Origin: JANRKF01 sp964519595
GTDB taxonomy: Bacteria; Pseudomonadota; Alphaproteobacteria; Rickettsiales; SXRF01
Direction: 5' to 3'
Assembly (NCBI GenBank): GCA_964519595.1
Contig: CAZFJN010000066.1
Coordinates: 1-5,254 of the forward strand
Length of the DNA stretch: 5,254 nucleotides
Shown: piece by piece, positions 1 through 4,827 of the stretch
Position numbering within the stretch: the first letter of the stretch is position 1
Layout of the letters: every line of letters begins with the position of its first letter
Notes under the pieces: generated by a model
What the model saw: the letters and a program-made list of their open reading frames with translations, nothing else
Database searches by the model: none
Told to the model about the DNA's origin: nothing
Position numbers and translations under genes: made by a program

Positions 1-63
1 TGTTGCCTTTTTCTTTTCTCTATGCTCTCTGCCTGTTTCTGTGGCTGTATTGTAAGGCTATAT

Positions 64-69
64 TATAAT
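64..69 (+). promoter_or_regulatory. Candidate -10 box for tig
   Basis: A perfect TATAAT lies 14 bases before the tig start codon. An overlapping TATATT sits at 59-64. No good -35 box is seen 16-18 bases upstream, since the sequence there is GTGGCT-like. If this box is used, the transcript would start near 76 and have an almost leaderless 5' end. The purine stretch AAAGAGAG at 71-78 would serve as a weak ribosome binding site. The rest of 1-63 is pyrimidine-rich and shows no recognisable gene. Confidence 0.35.
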
Positions 70-83
70 TAAAGAGAGCGCAT

Positions 84-1406
84 ATGCAAATCAAAGAAAT
101 TGAATCATCCGGATTAAAACGCAGCTATCAGGTGGTAGTTCCTGCTGATCATGTTCAGGAAACTATTGAATCTGAGCTGAAGCAGGCAGGAAAAAATCTG
201 AAAATTCCAGGTTTCCGTCCTGGCTTTGTGCCGATGAAAATTTTGAAACAGCGCTATGGCGAGTCGGTAAAGGGTGATGTGTTAAACACTGTGATCAGGA
301 ATAGCTCCGGCAAGCTTATTCAGGAACGCAATCTGCGTCCGGCTTTGTCGCCGGAAGTTAAGGTTGAGATTTTTGAAGAAGGCAAGGATTTGTCTTACAT
401 AATGTCTTTTGAATTATTTCCTGATGTGCCGGAAATTGATTTATCAACAATAAAATTAAAGCGCGATGTTTTTTCAATTGATGAAAAAGAAATTGCAGAT
501 GATCTTAAGCGCATTGCCGAGATGACGCCGAGTTTTAAAGAGCTTCCGAAAGATGTCGCGGCAGTTTCCGGCAATGTGGTGGAAATTGATTTTAAAGGGA
601 TGATTGACGGCAAAGCGTTTGCCGGCGGTTCGGCGGAAGGATTTGATCTGGAATTAGGCAGCGGCCAGTTTATTGATAATTTTGAAGAGCAGCTTATCGG
701 CTTAAAAGCCGGTGATGATAAAATTGTGAAAGTAACTTTTCCAGCAGATTATGGCAGCAAGGAGCTGGCTGGAAAAGAAGCATCTTTTGCGGTTAAAATT
801 AATGCTGTTCTGAGTAAGGAAAAATCAGAGCCTAATGACGAGCTGGCAAAGAAAGTTGGCTTTGAAGATCTGGCGCAGATGCGTGATTTTGTCTTAAAAA
901 ACATCAATAACGTATATGAGCGGATGGTCAGAGAGCGCCTTAAAAAACAGCTTTTTGATTTTCTGGAAAAAAATGTGAATTTTGCGTTGCCGGATAATAT
1001 GGTGAAAATCGAATTCGACAATATCTGGAAAAGCCTGAAAAAAGCGCAGCAGGAAGGAGATGCTTCCCTAAAGGATAAAAGCGATGCTGATCTGGAAAAA
1101 GAATATAAGGAAATTGCCGCGCGGCGCGTGAAATTAGGAATTTTCCTTGCCGACATCAGCAATCGCAACAAGCTGCATGTTTCTAAAGAAGACCTCATGA
1201 AAGCCGCCTTCAATCAGGCGATGGCATTTCCTGGTCAGGAAAGGCAGATAATGGATTTTTACAAAAAACATCCTGATCGCCTTGATGATTTGCGCGGTCC
1301 GGTTCTGGAAGAAAAAACCGTTGATTTTATCTTTGGAAAAATTTCCTACGAAGATCAGCAAATCTCAACGGAAGAGTTGAGAAAAGAAAGTTCCAGCGAG
1401 CAGTAG
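84..1406 (+). CDS. tig: Trigger factor, ribosome-associated chaperone and prolyl isomerase
   Basis: Trigger factor is a cytoplasmic chaperone that docks beside the ribosome exit tunnel, shields nascent chains and has peptidyl-prolyl cis-trans isomerase activity. The 440-residue product has the normal family length. The N-terminal ribosome-binding domain (about 1-115) carries the signature loop GFRPGFVP at residues 43-50, where E. coli has GFRKGKVP; the Pro at 46 is common in alphaproteobacteria. The FKBP-type isomerase domain covers about 160-243, including VEIDFKGMIDG, the GSGQFI segment (192-197) and FPADYG (219-224). The C-terminal helical chaperone domain (about 245-425) ends in the family-typical LRGPVLEEKTVDFI stretch. 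The ATG at 84 follows AGAGAG with suitable spacing and gives an N-terminus (MQIKEIESSGLKRSYQVVVP) that aligns with other trigger factors. It is followed by clpP, as in E. coli. Nothing is broken or missing. Identification is secure. Confidence 0.97.
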   Translation: MQIKEIESSGLKRSYQVVVPADHVQETIESELKQAGKNLKIPGFRPGFVPMKILKQRYGESVKGDVLNTVIRNSSGKLIQERNLRPALSPEVKVEIFEEGKDLSYIMSFELFPDVPEIDLSTIKLKRDVFSIDEKEIADDLKRIAEMTPSFKELPKDVAAVSGNVVEIDFKGMIDGKAFAGGSAEGFDLELGSGQFIDNFEEQLIGLKAGDDKIVKVTFPADYGSKELAGKEASFAVKINAVLSKEKSEPNDELAKKVGFEDLAQMRDFVLKNINNVYERMVRERLKKQLFDFLEKNVNFALPDNMVKIEFDNIWKSLKKAQQEGDASLKDKSDADLEKEYKEIAARRVKLGIFLADISNRNKLHVSKEDLMKAAFNQAMAFPGQERQIMDFYKKHPDRLDDLRGPVLEEKTVDFIFGKISYEDQQISTEELRKESSSEQ

Positions 1407-1496
1407 CTGTTTATTTTTTCCTGAGAATACTTCCCTGACTGCTTATTGCGGCGTATTATAGCTTATTATAGAGCATGATGATTTTTGTCTTTTTCT

Positions 1497-1522
1497 GCTA
1501 ATTAGCCTTTTTGTTAATTAGC
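1497..1522 (+). repeat. Inverted repeat after tig, possible weak terminator
   Basis: GCTAATTA (1497-1504) pairs perfectly with TAATTAGC (1515-1522) across a 10-base loop. The left arm also begins a 10-bp perfect palindrome, GCTAATTAGC (1497-1506), so two foldings are possible. The stem is AT-rich and is followed only by GGTTTTC, so termination would be weak. It is the first clear hairpin after the tig stop codon, about 90 bases downstream. Confidence 0.4.
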
Positions 1523-1537
1523 GGTTTTCAAAATTTA

Positions 1538-1589
1538 ATCAGCATAACAAATCAGCATCGCAGATCAACATAACGGATAAATATCGCTA
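1538..1589 (+). repeat. Four degenerate 13-bp tandem repeats
   Basis: Four adjacent 13-base units start at 1538, 1551, 1564 and 1577. Unit 1 is ATCAGCATAACAA, unit 2 ATCAGCATCGCAG, unit 3 ATCAACATAACGG and unit 4 ATAAATATCGCTA. Units 1 and 3 share ATAAC while units 2 and 4 share ATCGC, so a 26-base higher period is also present. The function is unknown. It could be an old slippage-generated repeat or a series of binding sites. Confidence 0.55.
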
Positions 1590-1600
1590 ATCTTATACTG

Positions 1601-1624
1601 TTTTGCGATATATTGATCGCAAAA
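1601..1624. repeat. Perfect 9-bp-arm palindrome upstream of clpP
   Basis: TTTTGCGAT (1601-1609) and ATCGCAAAA (1616-1624) are exact reverse complements around the loop ATATTG. The palindrome could be a dimeric regulator site or an RNA hairpin. GCGATAT (1605-1611) can alternatively pair with ATATCGC at 1581-1587, inside the tandem repeats, so two mutually exclusive stems are possible. The right arm overlaps a possible -35 box at 1613-1618. Confidence 0.5.
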
Positions 1625-1642
1625 TGGTATTACCACGATAAT
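1613..1642 (+). promoter_or_regulatory. Candidate sigma70-type promoter for clpP
   Basis: TTGATC (1613-1618) and GATAAT (1637-1642) are separated by 18 bases, matching four and five of the six consensus bases. The -35 element lies in the right half of the palindrome at 1601-1624. The -10 element sits between two copies of TATTACCA (1628-1635 and 1642-1649), whose starts are 14 bases apart. This resembles a promoter with overlapping operator sites, but AT-rich sequence yields such matches by chance. Confidence 0.3.
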
Positions 1643-1680
1643 ATTACCATTATATGTTTTTTTAAATACTTCGTTAATAA

Positions 1681-1711
1681 TTGACAGCTAAATATTACAA
1701 TGGCTTCATCT
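1681..1711 (+). promoter_or_regulatory. Candidate heat-shock (sigma32-like) promoter for clpP
   Basis: A perfect TTGACA at 1681-1686 has no TATAAT-like box 16-18 bases downstream, which argues against a housekeeping promoter. At 1704-1711 the sequence CTTCATCT matches the sigma32 -10 consensus CCCCATNT at five of seven fixed positions, with a 17-base spacer. Heat-shock control of clpP by sigma32 is established in E. coli and Caulobacter. The resulting leader would be about 25-30 nt and contain the AAGG at 1731-1734. The assignment is inferred from the motif alone. Confidence 0.4.
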
Positions 1712-1741
1712 GCAACACCACAGCTTTAAAAAGGTATTATT

Positions 1742-2395
1742 ATGGTTGATATTATGGACAATATTGTAAACAAAGTAACGGACACTCTAATTCCGATAGT
1801 AATCGAACAAACCAGCCGCGGCGAACGTTCGTTTGATATTTATTCGCGCCTTCTGAAAGAGCGGATTATTTTTCTGGTTGGTCCGGTAAATGACAATATG
1901 GCCTCGCTCATCTGCGCGCAGCTTCTGTTTCTTGAATCAGAAAATCCTGACAAGGATATTTTTATGTATATAAATTCTCCTGGCGGCGTTGTTACTTCCG
2001 GCTTGTCGATTTATGATACAATGCAATATATAAAACCAAAAGTTGCCACGCTCTGCATGGGACAAGCGGCCTCAATGGGATCTTTGCTGCTGGCTGCCGG
2101 CGAGCCGGGAATGCGTCACTGCCTGCCTAATTCGCGGATTATGATTCACCAGCCTTCCGGCGGCTTCCAAGGTCAGGCCACTGATATTGAAATTCATGCC
2201 AAGGAGATATTAAGCCTGAAAGCGCGGCTGAATCAAATCTACGTCAAACATACTGGACAAAAACTCTCCAGCATCGAAAAAAATATGGAACGTGATAATT
2301 TTATGAGCGCCGAGGCCGCCAAAGATTTTGGCCTTATTGATCTGATAGTTGATAAGAGAGGCGCGCTGGAAGGCTCTGATGATAAGAAAAAATAG
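1742..2395 (+). CDS. clpP: ATP-dependent Clp protease, proteolytic subunit ClpP
   Basis: ClpP is the serine peptidase of the Clp protease. It forms a double heptameric ring that degrades proteins unfolded by ClpX or ClpA in the cytoplasm. The 217-residue product has the full catalytic triad: Ser111 in GQAASMG, His136 in MIHQPSGG and Asp185 in ERDNFMS, the same numbers as in the E. coli precursor. The oligomerisation and substrate-groove segment INSPGG is at 78-82. Residues 16-30 (LIPIVIEQTSRGERS) align without gaps to the E. coli mature N-terminus, so residues 1-14 probably form a propeptide removed by self-cleavage. The ATG at 1742 follows AAGG at 1731-1734 with a 7-base gap; a second in-frame ATG at 1754 has no comparable site. 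The tail is lysine-rich (SDDKKK). It is followed by its partner clpX. No defect is seen. Confidence 0.97.
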   Translation: MVDIMDNIVNKVTDTLIPIVIEQTSRGERSFDIYSRLLKERIIFLVGPVNDNMASLICAQLLFLESENPDKDIFMYINSPGGVVTSGLSIYDTMQYIKPKVATLCMGQAASMGSLLLAAGEPGMRHCLPNSRIMIHQPSGGFQGQATDIEIHAKEILSLKARLNQIYVKHTGQKLSSIEKNMERDNFMSAEAAKDFGLIDLIVDKRGALEGSDDKKK

Positions 2396-2437
2396 ATATG
2401 TTACAGTGTGTTATCTTAAAAAATTTAACATTAGCTC

Positions 2438-2467
2438 TTGGTTAATTGTTAAATGATACTATATAAT
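2438..2467 (+). promoter_or_regulatory. Candidate internal promoter for clpX
   Basis: TTGGTT (2438-2443) lies 18 bases before a perfect TATAAT (2462-2467). The -35 match is weak and the -10 match is exact. The TATAAT spans the junction of the two copies of a 13-bp tandem repeat. No terminator is visible after clpP, so clpX is probably also expressed by read-through. The expected transcript start is near 2474, giving a leader of about 50 nt. Confidence 0.4.
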
Positions 2468-2477
2468 GATACTATAT
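2452..2477 (+). repeat. Perfect 13-bp tandem duplication
   Basis: AATGATACTATAT occurs twice without a gap, at 2452-2464 and 2465-2477, with no mismatch. It lies in the 131-base gap between clpP and clpX and supplies the candidate -10 box at the copy junction. The exact identity suggests a recent duplication. The gap is also bounded by an 8-bp inverted repeat, ATGTTACA (2398-2405) and TGTAACAT (2484-2491). Confidence 0.85.
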
Positions 2478-2526
2478 ATGTAATGTAACATTCAGATAAA
2501 TAATCATATAAATAAGAGATAAAATT

Positions 2527-3792
2527 GTGAGCAAAACCACCGGAAGAGAATCTAAAAACACACGCTATTGTTCATTCTGCGGCAAGAGTGAGCATGAGGT
2601 GCGTAAACTTATTGCCGGACCTACGGTGTTTATATGTGATGAATGCGTGGTTTTATGCATGGACATAATCAAGGCCGCCGATAAGGGCGTTCTGGCCAAG
2701 GAAGGCGAGGAGGTGGCGCGTCCGGCAGATATTCGCAAGGTTCTTGATGATTATGTAATTGGCCAGGAACAGGCAAAGAAAGTTTTGTCAGTTGCAGTTC
2801 ACAATCATTATAAGCGCATCTCTCTGCTCGAAAAAAATTCTGAAGTCGAGCTGGCTAAATCTAATATATTGCTTATTGGCCCGACTGGTTCAGGAAAAAC
2901 TCTGCTCGCGCAGACATTAGCGCGTATTCTTGATGTGCCATTTACCATGGCTGATGCCACCACGCTTACTGAAGCCGGCTATGTCGGCGAGGATGTGGAA
3001 AATATAATACTGCGCCTGTTGCAAGCCGCTGATTATAATGTTGAGCGCGCGCAACGCGGCATTGTATATATTGACGAGGTTGATAAAATTTCCCGCAAAT
3101 CAGATAATCCTTCGATCACTCGTGACGTTTCCGGCGAAGGTGTGCAGCAGGCTTTGCTCAAATTAATGGAAGGCACAGTTGCCAGCGTTCCTCCGCAAGG
3201 TGGCCGCAAACATCCGCAGCAGGAATTTTTGCAGGTTGATACGGCGAACATCTTGTTCATTGTCGGCGGCGCGTTTTCCGGCCTTGAGAAAATTATCGCC
3301 GCCCGTGGCCGCGGAACAGCAATCGGCTTCGGCGCTGATGTTCGCAGCAAGGAAAATGCCAGAATCGGCGAGCTGTTTTCAAAAGTTGAGCCGGAAGATC
3401 TGCTTAAATTCGGATTGATTCCTGAGTTTGTTGGCCGCTTGCCAGTCATTGCCACTCTTACTGATCTTGATGAATCAGCCTTGATTGCAATTCTCACTGA
3501 GCCAAAAAATGCTCTGGTTAAACAATATCAGAAATTATTCGAGATGGAAGGAGTGCATCTTAAATTTTCTGATGACGCTCTTAAAGCAGTAGCCAAAAAA
3601 GCTATCGAACGAAAAACCGGAGCAAGAGGCTTAAGAGCAATTCTCGAAGGCTCGCTGCTTGACCTGATGTATGACATACCAAGCCGTGATAATGTCGAAG
3701 AAGTAATTATCAATGCGGAAGTGGTAGAGCAGGGAACTCAGCCGCTGATCGTAACCAGCGACAGCAAATCATCAAGCAAAAAGATACTATAA
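2527..3792 (+). CDS. clpX: ATP-dependent Clp protease, unfoldase subunit ClpX
   Basis: ClpX is a hexameric AAA+ unfoldase that selects substrates (for example ssrA-tagged proteins), unfolds them with ATP and threads them into ClpP. The 421-residue protein is full length. The N-terminal zinc-binding domain has Cys15, Cys18, Cys37 and Cys40 (CSFC and CDEC). The AAA+ module has Walker A GPTGSGKT at 118-125, pore loop GYVGED at 151-156, Walker B YIDEVDK at 181-187, the RKH substrate loop at 227-229, an arginine-finger region FVGRLP around Arg304 and sensor 2 GARGLR at 365-370. The ClpP-docking loop IGF is at 266-268. The start is GTG at 2527, preceded by a modest AAGAGA site (2514-2519) 7 bases away; the resulting MSKTTG N-terminus fits the family. 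The low-strength start and the gap from clpP suggest expression is tuned separately from clpP. The protein appears intact. Confidence 0.97.
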   Translation: MSKTTGRESKNTRYCSFCGKSEHEVRKLIAGPTVFICDECVVLCMDIIKAADKGVLAKEGEEVARPADIRKVLDDYVIGQEQAKKVLSVAVHNHYKRISLLEKNSEVELAKSNILLIGPTGSGKTLLAQTLARILDVPFTMADATTLTEAGYVGEDVENIILRLLQAADYNVERAQRGIVYIDEVDKISRKSDNPSITRDVSGEGVQQALLKLMEGTVASVPPQGGRKHPQQEFLQVDTANILFIVGGAFSGLEKIIAARGRGTAIGFGADVRSKENARIGELFSKVEPEDLLKFGLIPEFVGRLPVIATLTDLDESALIAILTEPKNALVKQYQKLFEMEGVHLKFSDDALKAVAKKAIERKTGARGLRAILEGSLLDLMYDIPSRDNVEEVIINAEVVEQGTQPLIVTSDSKSSSKKIL

Positions 3793-3842
3793 TAATTGCC
3801 CGGAAAACCTAGTAAAATAAGGCGTTTATTATTGTTACGTTA

Positions 3843-3888
3843 GCGGAATGTTTCCTCATTTTCAGCTCTCGTAATATCCTCATTCCGC
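3843..3888 (+). repeat. Inverted repeat downstream of clpX
   Basis: GCGGAATG (3843-3850) and CATTCCGC (3881-3888) are exact reverse complements separated by 30 bases. No T-run follows directly; the nearest is at 3913-3920, 24 bases on, so it is not a standard intrinsic terminator. It may stabilise the clpX mRNA end or be a protein-binding site. The GCGGAAT core recurs at 4047-4053. Confidence 0.45.
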
Positions 3889-3977
3889 ACTGAGTGCCGC
3901 CTTCTGAGTAAATTTTTTTTCTCAATTAGCGTTTTTTTAGTTTACAATTCGCCGGAATAGTGCTTTTGTCGCGGTGA

Positions 3978-3994
3978 AGCATCATTGTGATGCT
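3978..3994 (+). repeat. Short perfect hairpin upstream of hup
   Basis: AGCATCA (3978-3984) pairs exactly with TGATGCT (3988-3994) across the 3-base loop TTG. There is no following T-tract. It lies about 130 bases before hup and could be part of its leader or simply chance. Confidence 0.3.
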
Positions 3995-4123
3995 CGGAAA
4001 TGCGCTGTGAGACTTCTTAATAAAGTTAAATTTCTTAATCGAGTTAGCGGAATTAAAAGGTTTTTATAAGGTGCATTTTTTCAATCTACTGTTCATTTTT
4101 TTAAGCAACTAGGGAGTTATACC

Positions 4124-4420
4124 ATGAACAAGAACGAACTCATCGCAGAAATTGCGGATAAGACCGACATCACCAAAGCAAAAGCAGCGGAAGTTGTGGA
4201 CGCTTTTATCGCTATCGTTTCTAAATCAATGTCAAAAGGTGAAGAAGTTCGCCTCGTTGGTTTCGGAACTTTCTGCACTGTGCATCGCAAAGCTACTGAA
4301 GGCCGCAATCCTCGCACTGGCGCAGTTATCAAAATTCCAGCGGCTAACAAGCCTAAATTCAAAGCCGGCAAAGCTCTGTCTGATTCTGTAAACAGAAGCA
4401 GCAAGAAAAAAGCCGCTTAA
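4124..4420 (+). CDS. hup: HU-family DNA-binding protein
   Basis: HU is a small basic dimeric protein that bends and compacts DNA in the nucleoid without strong sequence preference. The 98-residue product begins with the typical MNKNELIAEIA helix. It has the GFGTF turn at 46-50 and the family signature from Gly46 through Thr65, with Pro63 (in GRNPRTG) at the position of the DNA-intercalating proline of the beta arm. KFKAGKAL (78-85) precedes the last helix. It is about eight residues longer than the usual 90, because of a basic tail RSSKKKAA. A strong AGGGAG site at 4111-4116 lies 7 bases before the ATG, the best ribosome binding site in the window, as expected for an abundant protein. The position after clpX matches the usual clpX-lon-hup order with lon removed, which suggests hupB. 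IHF is less likely because the sequence and context favour HU. Confidence 0.95.
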   Translation: MNKNELIAEIADKTDITKAKAAEVVDAFIAIVSKSMSKGEEVRLVGFGTFCTVHRKATEGRNPRTGAVIKIPAANKPKFKAGKALSDSVNRSSKKKAA

Positions 4421-4433
4421 TTAGCTGAGTTAT

Positions 4434-4459
4434 AATCTGCCGGCCAAAGCCGGAAGATT
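4434..4459 (+). repeat. Imperfect hairpin just after hup
   Basis: AATCT-G-CCGGC (4434-4444) pairs with GCCGG-A-AGATT (4449-4459), giving two 5-bp helices separated by one G-A mismatch, around the loop CAAA. It begins 14 bases after the hup stop codon. With no T-run it is not a terminator by itself, but it may protect the 3' end of the hup mRNA ahead of the real terminator at 4479-4512. Confidence 0.5.
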
Positions 4460-4478
4460 AATAATGAAGATTAGTAAT

Positions 4479-4512
4479 AAAAAACGCCCGAATAACATTC
4501 GGGCGTTTTTTT
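4479..4512 (+). terminator. Strong intrinsic terminator for hup, likely bidirectional
   Basis: ACGCCCGAA (4484-4492) and TTCGGGCGT (4498-4506) form a perfect 9-bp GC-rich stem around the loop TAACA, followed by seven Ts (4506-4512). Six As (4479-4484) precede the stem, so transcription from the right would also meet a stem plus T-tract. It ends hup and may also end the convergent acetyltransferase transcript, for which no closer terminator is visible. Confidence 0.93.
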
Positions 4513-4597
4513 GTGTAAGAACAAATAAAAAAAACAAAAAAAGATAATACCACAGCAACTAAATATCATGACATTTTTTTCTGCGGATTTTACCGCA

Positions 4598-4627
4598 ACG
4601 TCATCCTTCGGCTTGACCGAAGGATCT
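4598..4627 (+). repeat. Hairpin arm 1 of the composite element
   Basis: ATCCTTCGG (4603-4611) and CCGAAGGAT (4617-4625) form a perfect 9-bp stem around the loop CTTGA. The flanks ACGTC and CT complete the repeat. The pattern GTCATCC-stem-CTTGA-stem-GGATC is, from memory, a widespread intergenic palindrome of alphaproteobacteria. Confidence 0.8.
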
Positions 4628-4664
4628 GGTGCAACGAGAAAAGCTCAAGAAATGATCATGAAAA

Positions 4665-4694
4665 AGATCCTTTGATCAAGTCAAAGGATGACGT
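4665..4694 (-). repeat. Hairpin arm 2 of the composite element, inverted
   Basis: ATCCTTTGA (4667-4675) and TCAAAGGAT (4681-4689) form a perfect 9-bp stem around TCAAG. Read on the - strand, this is the same 30-base repeat as arm 1 with four substitutions. All four fall in two base pairs, and both pairs remain complementary. Confidence 0.8.
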
Positions 4695-4779
4695 ACTGTT
4701 GCAACAGGATAGCACCACCGCAAGAAATGTCATGAAACTTTGTTGCTTTGCTATAATTCACTATCAACAGAAAAAATAT

Positions 4780-4820
4780 CCAATTTCACCCAATTATAGC
4801 CAATTAATAGCCAATTTCAG
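4780..4820. repeat. Four phased CCAATT units
   Basis: CCAATT occurs at 4780, 4790, 4800 and 4811, spaced 10, 10 and 11 bases. The full units are CCAATTTCAC, CCAATTATAG, CCAATTAATAG and CCAATTTCAG. The array ends seven bases before the stop codon of the - strand acetyltransferase. Spacing near one helical turn would place the motifs on the same DNA face. It could equally be a slippage-derived tandem repeat with no role. Confidence 0.65.
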
Positions 4821-4827
4821 CGGAACA

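Larger units (their letters stand above)
1407..1741. other. Structured intergenic region between tig and clpP
   Basis: This gap has no coding sequence that I recognise. It is AT-rich and dense in short repeats. An 8-bp-arm inverted repeat lies at 1497-1522, degenerate 13-bp tandem repeats at 1538-1589, a 9-bp-arm palindrome at 1601-1624, and an 8-bp direct repeat at 1628-1635 and 1642-1649. Several promoter-like pairs follow. A distal sigma70-like candidate is TTGTTA (1511-1516) with TTTAAT (1534-1539), a 17-base spacer. If used, it would give clpP a leader of about 195 nt containing the hairpins. No classic hairpin-plus-T-tract terminator for tig is visible, so read-through into clpP is possible. 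Confidence 0.6.
3793..4123. other. Intergenic region between clpX and hup, lon absent
   Basis: No gene is recognised here, and I see no stretch coding for part of Lon, the protease that usually sits at this place. The gap contains an 8-bp-arm inverted repeat (3843-3888), a small hairpin (3978-3994), T-tracts at 3913-3920 and 3932-3938, and a direct repeat GTTAGCGGAAT at 3839-3849 and 4043-4053. TTCTTAAT also occurs twice, at 4014-4021 and 4032-4039. A weak -10-like TATAAG at 4065-4070 could serve hup, but no convincing -35 box accompanies it. The gap probably holds the 3' end of the clpX transcript and the hup promoter. Confidence 0.5.
4566..4735. repeat. Composite palindromic repeat element
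   Basis: This 170-base non-coding element has inverted ends: TCATGACATTT at 4566-4576 is the exact reverse complement of AAATGTCATGA at 4725-4735. The match resumes, after a short indel, as TGCGG (4582-4586) against CCGCA (4718-4722). Inside are two 30-base hairpins in opposite orientation (4598-4627 and 4665-4694). Each is followed by a GCAAC motif and a near-identical tail, CAAGAAATGATCATGAAA at 4646-4663 and CAAGAAATGTCATGAAA at 4721-4737, so it also reads as two tandem modules. A 12-bp palindrome CTGTTGCAACAG is at 4696-4707 and a small stem TGCGG/CCGCA at 4582-4597. No transposase is present and no clear target duplication is seen. It resembles a REP/BIME-type or MITE-like element. Confidence 0.7.

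Noticed and set aside
749..1213. 154-residue open frame antisense to tig
   Set aside because: Serine- and arginine-rich composition is typical of the reverse complement of a real gene; there is no domain and no start signal.
1681..1698. TTGACA with the nearby TATTAC as a sigma70 promoter
   Set aside because: The spacing is only six bases, far too short for a -35/-10 pair.
3033..3497. 154-residue open frame antisense to clpX
   Set aside because: It lies wholly within the AAA+ coding region of clpX and has shadow-type composition.
3960..4020. Possible tRNA or small RNA around the hairpin before hup
   Set aside because: Only one 7-bp stem is present, with no cloverleaf, no T-arm motif and no terminator after it.
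4117..4404. 95-residue open frame antisense to hup
   Set aside because: It mirrors the hup coding sequence, which carries the full HU signature and a strong ribosome binding site.
4557..4739. AACT at both sides of the repeat element as a target-site duplication
   Set aside because: The left copy is separated from the inverted end by five extra bases, and four-base matches are common by chance.
4780..4820. CRISPR-like array
   Set aside because: The units are 10-11 bases with no unique spacers, so this is a short tandem repeat, not a CRISPR array.
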